A stretch of 64,000 nucleotides of DNA, taken from positions 62,001 through 126,000 of the forward strand of contig NZ_JMLJ01000007.1 of the NCBI RefSeq assembly GCF_000686705.1. The letters run 5' to 3'. Within the stretch, counting starts at the first letter, position 1. Every line of letters begins with the position of its first letter. The notes under the pieces are model-generated. The model had not been told where the DNA came from and ran no database searches. It was given only the letters and a program-made list of their open reading frames with translations. The stretch comes from Clostridium hydrogeniformans DSM 21757. GTDB lineage: Bacteria; Bacillota; Clostridia; Clostridiales; Clostridiaceae. Position numbers and translations under genes: made by a program. Below, one piece after another: positions 47,392 through 58,668 of the stretch.

Positions 47392-48378
47392 ATGAAATAT
47401 GATATAGAAATTATAAACAATAAAAATTTACCTCAATATTTAAATGAATTTTTAAATTATCTAACAGTGATCAAAGGAAAATCAGAAAATACTGTTGAGG
47501 GATATAAAATAGATTTAATAATGTTTTTTAGGTTTATAAAATACTATAAAGGTTTAACAAATAAAGAAATATCTTTTGAGGAAATTCCTATAGATGATGT
47601 TGATGAGAATCTAATAAGATCAATTAAACTTTCTGATTTATATGCTTTTATATCTTTTACAGAGAAATATAGAAATAACGGTACCTATGCTAGAGCTAGA
47701 AAAGTAGCCACTTTAAAGTCTTTCTTTAAATATTTAAGTGGAAAAGCTAAAATTATAGATGAAAATCCTACATTAGACTTAGAGTCTCCTAAAATTAATA
47801 AAAGACATCCAATATATCTAACTTTAGATGAAAGTAAAATACTTTTGACCTCATTAGATGAAACAAATAAGAATTATAAAAGAGATTTTTGCATATTAAC
47901 TCTATTTTTAAATTGTGGTCTTAGAGTTTCAGAACTTCGTGGTATAGATATAGATAAAATAAAGGGGGATACCTTAAGTATCATAGGAAAAGGAAATAAA
48001 GAAAGGACTGTTTACCTAAATAAAGCTTGTATTAAATCTATAGATGATTATATTCCTTTAAGGGATACAGAAAAAGTTCAAGAAGATGAGAAAAAAGCTC
48101 TATTTTTAAGTAATAAAAATAGACGTATTTCCGTTAGAGCCATAGAATTGTTGGTTAAAAGCCACGTTAAAAACTCAGGCATAAATAAGGATAAATGTAC
48201 TCCACATAAACTAAGACACACAGCTGCCACCTTAATGTATAAGCATGGAAATGTAGATATTAGAAGCCTTCAACAGATTTTAGGTCATGAAAATATATCT
48301 ACTACCCAAATTTATACCCATGTAGATAATGAAATCTTAAGAGAAGCTGTAAAAGCCAACCCATTAAGTGATGAATAA
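47392..48378 (+). CDS. Tyrosine recombinase (XerC/XerD type)
   Basis: The 328-residue product has an N-terminal SAM-like core-binding domain (about residues 15-120, with YLTVIKGKSENTVEGYKIDLIMFF) and a catalytic domain with R in CGLRVSELRG, K in GKGNKERTV, HKLRHTAATLMY (H and R), LGHENI and the nucleophile Tyr in TTQIYTHV. It cuts and rejoins DNA at dif-like or other sites. No phage genes accompany it, and the length fits Xer rather than phage integrase. Whether it is the main XerC/D or a third Xer is unclear. An AGGAGG site precedes the ATG. Confidence 0.88.
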   Translation: MKYDIEIINNKNLPQYLNEFLNYLTVIKGKSENTVEGYKIDLIMFFRFIKYYKGLTNKEISFEEIPIDDVDENLIRSIKLSDLYAFISFTEKYRNNGTYARARKVATLKSFFKYLSGKAKIIDENPTLDLESPKINKRHPIYLTLDESKILLTSLDETNKNYKRDFCILTLFLNCGLRVSELRGIDIDKIKGDTLSIIGKGNKERTVYLNKACIKSIDDYIPLRDTEKVQEDEKKALFLSNKNRRISVRAIELLVKSHVKNSGINKDKCTPHKLRHTAATLMYKHGNVDIRSLQQILGHENISTTQIYTHVDNEILREAVKANPLSDE

Positions 48379-48380
48379 AG

Positions 48381-48410
48381 AAAAAAACTAAGTTAAACTT
48401 AGTTTTTTTT
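48381..48410. terminator. Bidirectional terminator between the xer and acidic-protein genes
   Basis: A 13-bp perfect stem (48381-48393 with 48397-48409) with A and T tracts on both sides separates two convergent genes. Confidence 0.88.
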
Positions 48411-48728
48411 CTTTATTACTATAAGTCCTGGAAAAGCTTCTTCAAAGTTATCACTAAAATTATCTCCTTCTTCTAACAAGGATGATAATCCATCAATATC
48501 TTCTATGTATTCTAAAGCTTCCAGCTTATCTTCCTCTTCTTCATTGTAGATATACTCTCCTACTTCTTCATTTGATTCATAGAGTAAATCTTCCTCATAA
48601 ACTAAACTTTCATCTTCATTTTTAGCTATAGCTTGAATATTTATAGATCTTAAATCAATATCTTCCTCTAAATAATCTTTTAAATCTTCTTCTTTAAAAT
48701 CATTAAGATCTTTATTAGTATCCTTCAT
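48399..48728 (-). CDS. Very acidic small protein of unknown function
   Basis: The 109-residue product is extremely rich in Glu and Asp (for example EDLKDYLEEDIDLRS and YNEEEEDKLEALEYIEDID), with a short C-terminal FPGLIVIKKKN. There are no cysteines, membrane segments or known motifs. It could be a DNA mimic or a binding partner of a basic protein, but nothing proves it. The start has an AGGAGTG site. It is divergent from lexA, and the shared gap holds the LexA box, so it may be SOS-linked. Confidence 0.7.
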   Translation of the reverse strand: MKDTNKDLNDFKEEDLKDYLEEDIDLRSINIQAIAKNEDESLVYEEDLLYESNEEVGEYIYNEEEEDKLEALEYIEDIDGLSSLLEEGDNFSDNFEEAFPGLIVIKKKN

Positions 48729-48788
48729 TAATAATCACTCCTACTAAAATTATTATATAATTAGCTTTATAATTATACCAAATAAGTG

Positions 48789-48846
48789 TTATCATATCAA
48801 ATAAACAGAACATAAGTTTGATATGATAAAATTATTATGATATAAT
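48789..48846 (+). promoter_or_regulatory. lexA promoter with SOS box and overlapping palindrome
   Basis: GAACATAAGTTT (48808-48819) matches the Gram-positive LexA box GAACN4GTTC with one change. It overlaps the -35 TTGATA (48818-48823); TATAAT (48841-48846) follows after 17 bases. A 13-bp perfect inverted repeat (48789-48801 with 48817-48829) brackets the box. The position explains autorepression of lexA. Confidence 0.75.
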
Positions 48847-48873
48847 GTTTTTAAAGATTGAGAGGTGTAATCG

Positions 48874-49482
48874 ATGATAGAGGCTAAGAATAAAAAACAA
48901 TTAGAAATATATGAGTTTTTAAAAAAATATACTGAAGAAAAAGGATATCCACCATCAGTTAGAGAGATTTGTGAGGCTGTGTCCTTAAAATCAACCTCTA
49001 CAGTTCACGGTCATTTAAAACGCCTTGAAAAAAAAGGTCTTATAAAAAGAGACCCTACAAAACCAAGGGCTCTAGAGATTGTTGGATTATCCTCTATAAA
49101 TAAAGAAATAATAGATATTCCGGTAATAGGAAAGGTAACTGCAGGTATCCCTATTTTGGCTGAAGAAAATATAGAAGATACTTTTTCACTTCCATCTAGT
49201 TTTATTAAACACGACAAAGAGCTTTTTATACTTAATGTAATTGGAGATAGTATGATAGAAGCTGGTATACATAATGGTGATTTAGCCATAATAGAAAAAA
49301 TACCTTCAGCTATAAACGGAGATATTGTTGTTGCTCTAATAGGAAATGAAGCAACAATAAAAAGATTTTTTAAAGAAAAGGATCATATAAGATTACATCC
49401 TGAAAATAAAACTATGGAAGATATTATAGTAAAAGATTGCTCAATTCTTGGAAAATTAGTAGGAATATATAGAAGATATTAA
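48874..49482 (+). CDS. lexA: LexA repressor
   Basis: The 202-residue product has an N-terminal winged helix (about residues 1-68, with [31 protein letters not shown]), the Ala-Gly cleavage site in KVTAGIPIL (about residues 89-97), the catalytic Ser in [11 protein letters not shown] and the Lys in [10 protein letters not shown]. It represses the SOS regulon and self-cleaves with RecA. It carries a LexA box in its own promoter. The start has a GAGAGGTG site. Confidence 0.97.
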   Translation: MIEAKNKKQLEIYEFLKKYTEEKGYPPSVREICEAVSLKSTSTVHGHLKRLEKKGLIKRDPTKPRALEIVGLSSINKEIIDIPVIGKVTAGIPILAEENIEDTFSLPSSFIKHDKELFILNVIGDSMIEAGIHNGDLAIIEKIPSAINGDIVVALIGNEATIKRFFKEKDHIRLHPENKTMEDIIVKDCSILGKLVGIYRRY

Positions 49483-49510
49483 AAGTGAGGTTTAAGTAAA
49501 CCTCACTTTT
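49481..49510. terminator. Terminator between lexA and the gamma-lyase-like gene
   Basis: A 13-bp perfect stem (49481-49493 with 49498-49510) with an AAGT loop starts at the lexA stop codon and lies between convergent genes. Confidence 0.88.
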
Positions 49511-49524
49511 AATATGTAACTCTC

Positions 49525-50805
49525 CTACCCTAATATTTTTGAAAGAGATATTAAAATTCCTATTTTTCCATGATCAAAGGTTAATCCCCCTTGAAGATAT
49601 CCTATATAAGGTTCTCTTATAGGAGCATCAGCAGAAAGTTCTATGGATGATCCTTGAATAAAAGCTCCTGCCGCCATTATAACTTGATCTGTATATCCTG
49701 GCATATCCCAAGGCTCACATTGAACAAATGAGTCTATAGGAGATCCCATTTGTATACCCTTACAGAAATTTATTAGTTTATCCTTATCATTAAATTTAAT
49801 AGCTTGTATTATATCACTTCTTTTATCATTATACTTAGGTAATACCTCAAAACCAGCAAGTTCCATTATTCTAGAACAGAATACAGCAACCTTTACAGCT
49901 TCCATTGCTATATGTGGTGCTAAAAATAACCCTTGATATAAAGATCTCATAACACCAAAAGTAGAACCACACTCCCCTCCTATACCAGGCACAGTTAATC
50001 TATAAGCAGCTTGATCTACATAAGCTTTCTTTCCTGCTATATATCCACCAGTAGGAGCTATTCCTCCACCTATATTCTTAATTAAAGATCCTGCTATAAG
50101 GTCTGCTCCTACTTCAGTAGGTTCTTTATCTTCTATAAATTCACCATAGCAATTATCTACAAAAACTATTACATCTTCTCTAATAGTTTTTACAAAAGTT
50201 ATAGCTTCCTTTATCTCTTCTATAATAAAGGAATTTCTCCATCCATACCCTGTAGAACGTTGAATATGTATAAGTTTTATGGTTTTATCTTCTTCTAAAA
50301 CTTTTTTTATCTCTTCAAAATTAAATTTTCCATTCTTTAAATCTACTTGCTTATAATTTACTCCATATTCCCTTAAAGAACCTATGTTCTCTTCCCCGCT
50401 TATTCCTATAATATTATGTAAAGTATCATAAGGAGCACCAGATATACATACCATAGTATCATTAGGTCTTAAGTTTCCAAACAAGGCTGCACCAATAGCA
50501 TGTGTTCCATTAACAAAATGAGGTCTTACAATAGCAGCTTCACATCCTAGTATTCTTGCATACACTTTATCTAAAGAATCCCTTCCTATATCTCCATATC
50601 CATAACCAGAAGAATTAGTAAAATGGCTATCACTTATATGTTCATTTTGAAAGGCTTTAAGAACCTTTAATTGATTAAATTCTCTTATTTCATCATATAT
50701 TTTAAACTGTTCTTCTATATCTATTAAAGATTTTTCATATAGACTTATAACCCTATCACTAATTTTATATTCTTTAAACAGCATATCTTTAGTAGCTTGT
50801 AACAT
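49525..50805 (-). CDS. Methionine gamma-lyase family protein (PF06838, aluminium resistance protein type)
   Basis: The 426-residue product is a fold-type I PLP protein of the PF06838 family: FTNSSGYGYGDIGRDSLDKVYARILG near residue 60, PHFVNGTHAIGAALFG, the Asp in VFVDNCYGEF, the PLP-lysine in IAGSLIKNIGGGIAPTGGYIAG and VPGIGGECG. Members are annotated as aluminium resistance proteins or cystathionine/methionine lyase-like; the true substrate is uncertain. It often lies near hfq and miaA in Clostridia, as here. A GGAGG site precedes the ATG. Confidence 0.9.
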   Translation of the reverse strand: MLQATKDMLFKEYKISDRVISLYEKSLIDIEEQFKIYDEIREFNQLKVLKAFQNEHISDSHFTNSSGYGYGDIGRDSLDKVYARILGCEAAIVRPHFVNGTHAIGAALFGNLRPNDTMVCISGAPYDTLHNIIGISGEENIGSLREYGVNYKQVDLKNGKFNFEEIKKVLEEDKTIKLIHIQRSTGYGWRNSFIIEEIKEAITFVKTIREDVIVFVDNCYGEFIEDKEPTEVGADLIAGSLIKNIGGGIAPTGGYIAGKKAYVDQAAYRLTVPGIGGECGSTFGVMRSLYQGLFLAPHIAMEAVKVAVFCSRIMELAGFEVLPKYNDKRSDIIQAIKFNDKDKLINFCKGIQMGSPIDSFVQCEPWDMPGYTDQVIMAAGAFIQGSSIELSADAPIREPYIGYLQGGLTFDHGKIGILISLSKILG

Positions 50806-50853
50806 TTTTATTCCTCCAAAACCATAAATTATTCCTAATACATATTAACACAT

Positions 50854-50882
50854 AAAAAAAGAATAGGCAAAATTTTACCTAT
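50854..50882 (-). terminator. Terminator after hfq
   Basis: On the minus strand a GC-containing stem, ATAGGT paired with GCCTAT plus A-T pairs, is followed by TTCTTTTTTT. It would end the miaB-mutS-mutL-miaA-hfq run 22 bases past the hfq stop. Confidence 0.75.
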
Positions 50883-50903
50883 CCTTCCTTTTATGTTTCA
50901 TTT

Positions 50904-51146
50904 TTATCTCTCATTTTCTACACTGTTATTAAAAAGTATAACTTTAGCTGGAGTAATTGTGCTTATAGCGTGTTTATATATCAACATCTGTCTTCCATCG
51001 CAATCTAAAACAACAGTAAAGCTATCAAACCCTTTAACAAATCCTTTTAATTGAAATCCATTTGTCAAATATACAGTTACTTGAATTTTGCTTTTTCTAG
51101 CTCCATTTAGGAATATATCTTGTAAATTATTAGCTGCTTTGCTCAT
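50904..51146 (-). CDS. hfq: RNA-binding protein Hfq
   Basis: The 80-residue product has the Sm1 motif [23 protein letters not shown] (about residues 25-47) and the Sm2 motif IYKHAISTI (about 57-65), in which Hfq usually has YKHAIST. It forms a hexamer that helps small RNAs act on mRNAs. A GGAGG site precedes the ATG. It follows miaA by 54 bases, the order seen in many Firmicutes. Confidence 0.97.
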   Translation of the reverse strand: MSKAANNLQDIFLNGARKSKIQVTVYLTNGFQLKGFVKGFDSFTVVLDCDGRQMLIYKHAISTITPAKVILFNNSVENER

Positions 51147-51200
51147 GACGCTTCCTCCTTAATAATTTTTGGAATTTTATAATTACTTAAATTATACAAC

Positions 51201-52130
51201 CTAACCTACCTTTATGTCACTTACTATTTTATTAATAATTTCATCTTCTGACAGTTTATCCTTATTCATGTATACAACCCTAGGATCCTTTCTAAACCAT
51301 GTAAGCTGTCTTTTAGCATAGTTTCTAGATCCTTTTTTTATTAGCTCTATTGATTTATCTAATGTAATATCTCCATTTAAATAGTATAAAATTTCTTTAT
51401 ATCCTATTCCCTTCATAGACTGCATATCTGGAGTATATCCCATAGCTTTTAGTGCTTCTACTTCTTTTATAAGTCCTTTATTCATCATAATATCTACCCT
51501 TAGATTAATTTTATCATAAAGCTTCTCTCTATCCATAGTCAAAACATAATAGTTAATATCATAAGGAATATCATATAATGTATCTCCTGCATTAAAAGAG
51601 CTAAATGGTTTTCCGGAGGTTTTATATACTTCTAAAGCACGAATTACTCTTTTTAAATTATTAAAATGAATTCTTTCTGCACTTATCTTATCTACCTCTT
51701 TTAGCATGTTATGAACATATTCATTTCCTTTTTCCTTGCTTAAAGTTTCTAGATAATTTCTATATTCTTCATCTTTAACACCCTCTGTAAAAGACATATT
51801 GCAAATCAATGAGTCTATATAAAGTCCTGTTCCACCTGCTAGTATAGGAAGTTTTCCTCTACTATATATATCTTCTATAATCTCCTCTGCCTTCTCTTTA
51901 AAATCTGATACAGTAAACTCAGAGTCTGGCATTACTACATCTATAAGATGGTGAGGCACTCCATCCATCTCTTCTTTTGTAACCTTAGCAGATCCTATAT
52001 CCATACATTTATATATTTGCATAGAATCAGCAGATATTATTTCTCCATTTAATATCTTTGCTAGTTTTATTGATATATTAGTTTTGCCTACAGCTGTAGG
52101 CCCGCTTATAACTAAAAGCTTTTTTTTCAT
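51201..52130 (-). CDS. miaA: tRNA dimethylallyltransferase
   Basis: The 309-residue product has the P-loop GPTAVGKTN (about residues 9-17), [41 protein letters not shown] and [12 protein letters not shown]. It adds dimethylallyl to A37 of tRNAs that read UNN codons; the resulting i6A is the substrate of MiaB, encoded in the same run. It follows mutL by 14 bases and is surely cotranscribed. Confidence 0.97.
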   Translation of the reverse strand: MKKKLLVISGPTAVGKTNISIKLAKILNGEIISADSMQIYKCMDIGSAKVTKEEMDGVPHHLIDVVMPDSEFTVSDFKEKAEEIIEDIYSRGKLPILAGGTGLYIDSLICNMSFTEGVKDEEYRNYLETLSKEKGNEYVHNMLKEVDKISAERIHFNNLKRVIRALEVYKTSGKPFSSFNAGDTLYDIPYDINYYVLTMDREKLYDKINLRVDIMMNKGLIKEVEALKAMGYTPDMQSMKGIGYKEILYYLNGDITLDKSIELIKKGSRNYAKRQLTWFRKDPRVVYMNKDKLSEDEIINKIVSDIKVG

Positions 52131-52144
52131 AACTCTATCTACCT

Positions 52145-54004
52145 CTATTGTATTCTCTTAAATCTCTTTTCTAGTTCATACAGTCCCATCTTTATTATAG
52201 TGGGTCTACCATGAGGGCATGTAAAGGGCTCTTTTATATATCGTAACTGTTCTAAAAGTTCATCCATTTCTTCTTTACTCAATGAATCATTTGCTTTAAT
52301 CGCTGATTTACAAGCCATAGATGCAATCTTATGAAACTTAACCTCTTCTGTTTTACCACTACCTAAGTTTTTCAAATTATCTAATATGGACATAAATAAG
52401 TTTTTCATATCTAATTTACCAAAGATATAAGGCACTTGTCTTACACTAATAGTAGTTTCTCCAAAGTCTTCTATATGAAAGCCCCCGGTTTTAAAGAAAT
52501 CCTTATTTTCTTCATAAACCCCAAAGTCATCTAGGGACAAGTCTATTAAAACAGGTATTAAAAGAGGTTGTGCTATAACAGAGCCTTTTTTAATATCATC
52601 CATATATTTCTCAAACATTATCTTCTCGTGAGCCGCATGTTGATCTATTAAATAAAGGGTCTCATTAAATTCCCCTATTATATAGGTTTTATTAAATTGA
52701 CCTATTACTCTTAGCTTTGGAAATTTGGCATATTCTATATTTTTTTCTACAGGAAAAGCTTTATATTTGTCTAAGTCGCCTTTATCCTCTTTTAAAATAT
52801 CCTTATGAGTTACCTCTTCTTTACCTTCCAAATGCCTATAATAGGAGGTGTCTAAACTACTCTCCGTTTTGCCAATATAGTCTCCTCTTTGATTAAAATC
52901 TATTGGTATACTAACATCCTTCTTATATTCCATCTCATCAATATGATCAAAGTATGTTACATTTTCTAATTCTTCTTGTTTTTCCTCTTCTCCCTCAATT
53001 GAAAAATTGTTTTCTAAAGATTTTTTTAAAGCCTCATGAACACTTTTAAAAACAATTTTAAATAAAGGTCTATCATCTTGAAACTTTATCTCAGCCTTGG
53101 TAGGATGAATATTTACATCTATATACTCTGGAAAAATATCAATGAATAATATAAAAAAGGGAAATTTATTAATAGTTAAAAATGATTTAAAGGCATTCTC
53201 TACTGCAGTAGTTATAGTTTTATTTTTAATGTATCTATTATTAACAAATATACTTTGGTATGTTCTACTACCCCTACTTATATCCGCATTTCCTATATAT
53301 CCATGAACAGAAACTAAATCACTAAATCCTTCAAAATATATTAGATTTTCACTTATATTTTTACCATAAATAGCCCTAACTATATCTGTATAGTTATTGT
53401 TTCCATAGGTAGTTATAACCTTTTTGCCATTGTTAATAAGAGTTATGCTAACCCCTGGATTGGATAGAGCTATTTTACTTACCATATCATTTATAAGAGC
53501 ACTTTCACGTGAGGTACTTTTCATAAATTTTTTTCTAGCAGGTACATTAAAAAATAAGTCTCTTACCTCTATAACTGTACCATTATTACATCCTGCTTCC
53601 TTAATATAATTTATAGTTCCACCCTCTACAAATATCTCTCGTCCAAAATCAAATTCTTCAGTTTTTGAAAAGAGTTTAACCTTTGAAACAGCAGATATAC
53701 TTGCTAAAGCTTCCCCCCTAAACCCTAATGTGTTTATGGAGAAAATATCATTTATCTCTTTTATTTTACTTGTGGCATGGGGCAGAAAGGCCTTTTCAAT
53801 ATCATCAATATGAATTCCTACTCCATTATCTATAATTTTTATTAAGGTTTCTCCTCCGTTTTCAATCTCAACGGTTATCTTAGTAGCCTTAGCATCAATA
53901 CTATTCTCTACAAGTTCTTTTACAACAGAGGATGGTCTTTCAACCACCTCTCCTGCTGCTATTTTATTACAAGTTTCTATATCTAAAAGATTTATTCTTT
54001 TCAA
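52145..54004 (-). CDS. mutL: DNA mismatch repair protein MutL
   Basis: The 619-residue product has the GHKL ATPase motifs: [10 protein letters not shown] (about 28-37), DNGVGI, ATSKI and [14 protein letters not shown] (about 92-105). It also has the MutL linker and a C-terminal dimer domain with [25 protein letters not shown] and CPHGRPT. The [11 protein letters not shown] metal-site form and CPHGRP suggest an endonuclease-type MutL, as in Gram-positives without MutH. It follows mutS by 13 bases. Confidence 0.97.
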   Translation of the reverse strand: MKRINLLDIETCNKIAAGEVVERPSSVVKELVENSIDAKATKITVEIENGGETLIKIIDNGVGIHIDDIEKAFLPHATSKIKEINDIFSINTLGFRGEALASISAVSKVKLFSKTEEFDFGREIFVEGGTINYIKEAGCNNGTVIEVRDLFFNVPARKKFMKSTSRESALINDMVSKIALSNPGVSITLINNGKKVITTYGNNNYTDIVRAIYGKNISENLIYFEGFSDLVSVHGYIGNADISRGSRTYQSIFVNNRYIKNKTITTAVENAFKSFLTINKFPFFILFIDIFPEYIDVNIHPTKAEIKFQDDRPLFKIVFKSVHEALKKSLENNFSIEGEEEKQEELENVTYFDHIDEMEYKKDVSIPIDFNQRGDYIGKTESSLDTSYYRHLEGKEEVTHKDILKEDKGDLDKYKAFPVEKNIEYAKFPKLRVIGQFNKTYIIGEFNETLYLIDQHAAHEKIMFEKYMDDIKKGSVIAQPLLIPVLIDLSLDDFGVYEENKDFFKTGGFHIEDFGETTISVRQVPYIFGKLDMKNLFMSILDNLKNLGSGKTEEVKFHKIASMACKSAIKANDSLSKEEMDELLEQLRYIKEPFTCPHGRPTIIKMGLYELEKRFKRIQ

Positions 54005-54017
54005 TGATTCACCACCC

Positions 54018-56654
54018 CTAATTTAACTCCTTAGCCTTTTTAATTAAATTGAATAAGGTGTTCATAGCATCCATTGGTGTCATAGATAAAATATCTATAT
54101 TTTTCATATCTTCTATTAAATTATTTTCATTAACATCTGTAAAAGATAATTGTTTTGGTTCTTTTATTACATCTATTACTGCCTCTTTGTGACTTAATGT
54201 TTTAGTAGGTTTTTCAGTTAATTCTACTGTATTTTCTCTATTAGGGGTATTATCCTCAAGAGAAGATAATATCTCTTTTGCCCTATCTATAACAGACCTC
54301 GGAAGACCAGCAAGTCTTGCTACTTCAATTCCATAGGACTGATCTGCTCCCCCTTCTACTATCTTTCTTAAAAATAGTACAGTATTGTTAACTTCCTTAA
54401 CTGCCACAGAGTAATTCTTAACTCCAGGTATTTTACCTTCTAAATCTGTTAATTCATGATAATGAGTAGCAAATAAAGTTTTGCACTTTAAAGCACTATT
54501 AGAACATATGTACTCTATGACTGACCAAGCTATACTAAGTCCATCATAAGTACTAGTTCCACGGCCTACTTCATCTAATAATACTAAACTCTTTGAAGTA
54601 GCATTATTAAGTATATTGGAGACCTCCCACATTTCAACCATAAATGTGCTTTTACCACCAGATAAATCATCTGACGCACCTATTCTTGTAAATATTTTAT
54701 CACAGATTGATATTTCTGCATAATCAGCTGGAACGAAGGAACCAATTTGAGCCATTAGTGTAATTAGTGCCACCTGTCTCATATAAGTTGATTTACCTGC
54801 CATATTAGGACCAGTAATTACTAAAAGCTGCTTATCCTTCTTATTAATCTCTGTATCATTACTTACAAAATCTCCTTGAGGTATAACTTTTTCCACCACA
54901 GGGTGTCTACCATTTTTTATGCTAATAGCATCCTTAGTTGTTATTATTGGCTTTATATAATTATTATCCAATGCTATTTTAGAAAAAGATAATAAGCAAT
55001 CCAATTCTGCTAGTAGTTTTCCACTTTTTTTCATCCTATCTATTTCTTTTTCAATTCTGTCCCTTATATCTATAAAGATATTATATTCAAGAGATATTAG
55101 CTTTTCTTCTGCTCCTAATATCTTTTCTTCAACTTCCTTAAGATCTTCAGTTATAAATCTTTCTGCATTAGAGAGGGTTTGTTTTCTAATATATCTTCCC
55201 TCAGGAATTGAAGAATAATTTGCTCTAGATATTTCTATATAATATCCAAATACTTTATTATATCCAACCTTTAAAGATTTAATTCCCGTAAATTCTCTCT
55301 CTTTATTTTCTAAAGTAGCTATCCACTGTTTTCCATTAAGTTTAGCATTTCTAAACCCATCTACCTCTTTATTATATCCTGTCTTTATTATATTTCCCTC
55401 TTTTATAGATAAGGAAGGGGTATCCTCTATAGCCTCATCTATAAGATCATAAATGTCTCTAAGATCATCTAGGTTATCATACATCTCTTTAAATAGTTTT
55501 CCCTTAAAGTTTGAAATTAAACTTTTAATAGGAGGAATGTTATTTATAGAGTTTTTTAGGGAAATAAGCTCTTTAGCATTTACACTTTTAGCAGCTATTT
55601 TACCAAGAATTCTTTCTATATCATAAACACCTTTTAGACTAGTATATAGATCTTCCATTAAAGATAAGTTACCTAAAAGTTCTTCTACACTTTCTAAACG
55701 ATTTTCAATATGTTCTTTGCTTATAAGAGGCTGCTCTATCCATCTTCTTAATGTTCTACTACCCATTGCTGTAGAAGTTTTATCTAGAACCCATAAAAGA
55801 CTTCCCTTTTTAGTCTTATCTCTTATGTTTTCTGTAAGTTCTAAATTACGTCTAGAGTTTATATCTATGGTCATATTATCTTTTATATTATAAAACTCTA
55901 TAGAATTTATATTAGATAAAGCTAATTTTTGAGTATCTAATATATATGCAATCAAAGCAGAGGCTGAAAATACACATATTTCTTTACTTTCAACATACTC
56001 TTTTCCTAAATTAGTACTTAATAGATTTATATTTTCATTACAATTGAAATACTCATCACTTTTTTCAGTTATAGATAGGTTAAATTCATATATTCTTTCT
56101 TTTATTTCATCACTAACACTAGAATTTAAAATAATTTCTTTTGGCTTAAATTTAGATATCTCATCAAATATTACTTCAAAAGAGTTTCTAAAGGATGTAT
56201 TATAGAACTCTCCTGTAGATATATCTGCAAAACTTATAGAAACAAATTTATCGTCATTTTTTACATAAAGGCTCATTATAAAGTTATTTTTACATTCATC
56301 TATAAAGGTTTCATCCGTAAATGTACCTGGGGTTATAACACGGATAACATCTCTTTTAACTATCCCTTTAGCCTTAGCTGGATCTTCCACCTGTTCACAT
56401 ATAGCCACTTTATAGCCCTTACTTACTAATCTTCCTATATAGGAATTAGAGGCATGGAATGGTATTCCACACATAGGAGCTCTTTTCTCCATTCCACAAT
56501 CACGTCCTGTAAGGACTAGTTCAAGCTCTTTTGAAGCTGTCTCAGCATCTTCAAAAAACATTTCATAAAAATCTCCTAATCTAAAAAATAGGATACAGTC
56601 TTTATAATTTTCTTTTATTTCAAAGTATTGTTGCATCATTGGAGTTAATTTCAT
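54018..56654 (-). CDS. mutS: DNA mismatch repair protein MutS
   Basis: The 878-residue product has the N-terminal mismatch-binding domain ([21 protein letters not shown], with the Phe-x-Glu-like FYE near residue 28), connector, lever and clamp regions and the ATPase with Walker [30 protein letters not shown] and ATHYHEL. It recognises mismatches and recruits MutL. The ATG starts with [14 protein letters not shown], typical for MutS. It lies 67 bases after miaB with a terminator-like hairpin between. Confidence 0.98.
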   Translation of the reverse strand: MKLTPMMQQYFEIKENYKDCILFFRLGDFYEMFFEDAETASKELELVLTGRDCGMEKRAPMCGIPFHASNSYIGRLVSKGYKVAICEQVEDPAKAKGIVKRDVIRVITPGTFTDETFIDECKNNFIMSLYVKNDDKFVSISFADISTGEFYNTSFRNSFEVIFDEISKFKPKEIILNSSVSDEIKERIYEFNLSITEKSDEYFNCNENINLLSTNLGKEYVESKEICVFSASALIAYILDTQKLALSNINSIEFYNIKDNMTIDINSRRNLELTENIRDKTKKGSLLWVLDKTSTAMGSRTLRRWIEQPLISKEHIENRLESVEELLGNLSLMEDLYTSLKGVYDIERILGKIAAKSVNAKELISLKNSINNIPPIKSLISNFKGKLFKEMYDNLDDLRDIYDLIDEAIEDTPSLSIKEGNIIKTGYNKEVDGFRNAKLNGKQWIATLENKEREFTGIKSLKVGYNKVFGYYIEISRANYSSIPEGRYIRKQTLSNAERFITEDLKEVEEKILGAEEKLISLEYNIFIDIRDRIEKEIDRMKKSGKLLAELDCLLSFSKIALDNNYIKPIITTKDAISIKNGRHPVVEKVIPQGDFVSNDTEINKKDKQLLVITGPNMAGKSTYMRQVALITLMAQIGSFVPADYAEISICDKIFTRIGASDDLSGGKSTFMVEMWEVSNILNNATSKSLVLLDEVGRGTSTYDGLSIAWSVIEYICSNSALKCKTLFATHYHELTDLEGKIPGVKNYSVAVKEVNNTVLFLRKIVEGGADQSYGIEVARLAGLPRSVIDRAKEILSSLEDNTPNRENTVELTEKPTKTLSHKEAVIDVIKEPKQLSFTDVNENNLIEDMKNIDILSMTPMDAMNTLFNLIKKAKELN

Positions 56655-56683
56655 TATTTTATCACCCTCTAATAAAAATATAT

Positions 56684-56713
56684 AAAAAGCCCTTATAATT
56701 ATAAGAGCTTTTT
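56684..56713 (-). terminator. Hairpin between miaB and mutS
   Basis: The minus strand reads AAAAAGC, one mismatch, a palindromic CTTATAATTATAAG, then GCTTTTT and an AT-rich tail. It may partly terminate miaB transcription before mutS. Confidence 0.65.
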
Positions 56714-56721
56714 ATAATAAT

Positions 56722-58053
56722 TTAAACTTCTTCTCCAAGTAAGGAGAATGAATTAGCCTTTGTTATTTTAACATTAACAAGGTTACCTATGTTACACTTA
56801 TTACCTGTAAAGTTAACAAGTTTTCCACTTCTAGTTCTTCCTGTAATCTTAGTAGTATCTTTAAAACTTTCACCCTCTACTAATACTTCTACAGTTTTTC
56901 CTTCGTATAACTTGTTATTCTTCGCACACCCTTCATTTACAGCTTCTACTAATCTATTAAATCTCTTATGCTTAACTTCATCTTCTATTTGGTCTTCCAT
57001 TTCATCTGCTGGAGTATACTTTCTTCTAGAATATATAAAAGTAAATGCTGAATCATACTGAACCTCTTTAACAAGGCTTAAAGTATCTTCAAAGTCTTCC
57101 TCTGTTTCTCCTGGAAAACCTACTATTATATCTGTAGTTATTGATACATCAGGTATTTCCCTTTTAATTTTCTCTATTACTTCTAAATAATATTCCCTAG
57201 TATAGTGTCTATTCATCTTTTTTAATATGCTATTGGATCCACTTTGAACTGGTAAGTGAATTTGTTCGCATAATTTATCACAATCACGTATAGCATATAT
57301 AACATCGTCTGATATATCCTTTGGATGAGATGTCATAAATCTAATTCTCTCTAAGCCTTCAATTTCATTTACTCTTCTTAAAAGATCTGCAAAAGTTATT
57401 GAAGGTTCCAACCCTTTCCCATAAGAGTTTACATTTTGGCCAAGTAAAGTTATTTCCTTATATCCTTCTTTTATAAGTTCCTTAATTTCATTTTCAATGT
57501 CCTCTGGTTTTCTGCTTCTCTCTCTTCCTCTAACATAAGGAACTACACAATATGTACAGAAATTATTACATCCATACATTATAGTAACAAAAGCTTTTAA
57601 ATCACTTTTTCTATCGATTGGAAGTCCTTCTACAATATCAGAGTGTTCAGTTTCAATTTCACGTAAGTGAGTTTCTCCTTGCTTTACCCTATTTAAGTAT
57701 TCTGGAAACTTATATGCATTATGAGTTCCAAAAATTATATCCACATGAGGGTATTTTTTCATTATTTCCTCTGGAACTCCTTTTTGCTGCATCATACATC
57801 CACATACTGCAATAACAAGGTCTGAATTCTTTTCTTTAAGCTTTTTAAGAGCTCCAAGATTTCCATATACCTTAAGTTCTGCATTTTCTCTTACGCAACA
57901 GGTATTAAAAATTATTACGGATGCTTCTTCTCTTGCTAGTGTACTTTTATACCCCATATTTTTTAACATACCAGAAAGTTTTTCTGAGTCCTCTTCATTC
58001 ATCTGGCATCCCCAAGTTTCTATATAATATCTCAAATTTCTTTCTTTTTCCAT
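56722..58053 (-). CDS. miaB: tRNA-2-methylthio-N6-dimethylallyladenosine synthase
   Basis: I start at the ATG at 58053, just after GAGGAGAGG, rather than at the ATG five codons earlier that holds this site. The 443-residue product has the UPF0004 cluster cysteines ([29 protein letters not shown]), the radical-SAM motif [21 protein letters not shown] and a C-terminal TRAM domain. It methylthiolates i6A37 of tRNAs made by MiaA. Confidence 0.97.
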   Translation of the reverse strand: MEKERNLRYYIETWGCQMNEEDSEKLSGMLKNMGYKSTLAREEASVIIFNTCCVRENAELKVYGNLGALKKLKEKNSDLVIAVCGCMMQQKGVPEEIMKKYPHVDIIFGTHNAYKFPEYLNRVKQGETHLREIETEHSDIVEGLPIDRKSDLKAFVTIMYGCNNFCTYCVVPYVRGRERSRKPEDIENEIKELIKEGYKEITLLGQNVNSYGKGLEPSITFADLLRRVNEIEGLERIRFMTSHPKDISDDVIYAIRDCDKLCEQIHLPVQSGSNSILKKMNRHYTREYYLEVIEKIKREIPDVSITTDIIVGFPGETEEDFEDTLSLVKEVQYDSAFTFIYSRRKYTPADEMEDQIEDEVKHKRFNRLVEAVNEGCAKNNKLYEGKTVEVLVEGESFKDTTKITGRTRSGKLVNFTGNKCNIGNLVNVKITKANSFSLLGEEV

Positions 58054-58113
58054 GATTCCTCTCCTCATTTTAAATATTACACCTAATTAATTATATATAA
58101 TTTGCAGTTTTTT

Positions 58114-58288
58114 TTAAAGCTATTTCGTATATTATTGATTTTTATAGTAATAATTTAGAATGTAAACATTTTAATTTTTAATTAAATATCATATTAAATT
58201 CCATCATATTATAATAAATCATAGGAAGTATAAATTTGTTGAAGGAATATTATCAAAATTGTAAAATAAGTACTATAAGAATATAAGT
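58114..58288 (+). repeat. Direct repeat, copy 1 of about 180 bp
   Basis: It matches 62231-62420 in the same orientation with scattered substitutions and a few small indels. Shared blocks include CTATTTCGTATATTATT, TTTTTATAGTAATAATTT, TTTTAATTTTTAATTAA, AATAAATCATA, AATTTGTTGAAGGAATATT and GAATATAAGT. Copy 1 stops matching at the place where copy 2 reaches the ribosome binding site of the aminotransferase gene. Confidence 0.85.
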
Positions 58289-58563
58289 CAAGATTAAGTT
58301 GCCAGTATTGTTTATTTTACAAGATCAGCTATCTCTAGCTATGAAACTAACACTAATGTACCAAGCTTTCATATTAGAAATTAAGCTAGATGGTGTATTT
58401 GAAGCGATTCTCAATTAATTGAAATAGTTTCATATTCCACCCTAAAGAGAGAACTCATAAAAATATATTTAAAATTAACAGCTCTACATATATTAGTTTC
58501 TTTAAGCTTAATATTAAACTAAAAAGTACCTATAGATAAAAACTTTTATTATGTATATAAATA

Positions 58564-58605
58564 AAGTGAAGATTTCAATAGTTAATTCTAATGAAATCTT
58601 CACTT
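58564..58605 (-). terminator. Terminator of the exporter operon
   Basis: A 14-bp perfect stem (58564-58577 with 58592-58605) is followed on the minus strand by TATTTATAT. It lies 64 bases past the permease stop. Confidence 0.65.
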
Positions 58606-58668
58606 ACTTATAGTAATTTTCAAATCCGATTTATAAATAATAGTTTGAATTTTTATAAAATACTAATT

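Larger units (their letters stand above)
58054..58668. other. Intergenic region with direct-repeat copy 1 and the exporter terminator
   Basis: This gap holds repeat copy 1 (58114-58288), then about 270 bases with a 43-codon open frame lacking a start codon and ribosome binding site (58287-58418), and then a terminator-like stem (58564-58605). No convincing gene was seen. Confidence 0.5.

Noticed and set aside
47392-48378. The tyrosine recombinase as a phage or genomic-island integrase
   Set aside because: No phage, relaxase or att-like repeats are nearby, the tRNA genes are 2.6 kb away and the protein fits Xer in length and motifs.
58287-58418. An open 43-codon frame after direct-repeat copy 1
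   Set aside because: It lacks a start codon with a ribosome binding site and a recognisable motif; it is possibly a remnant, but not supported.
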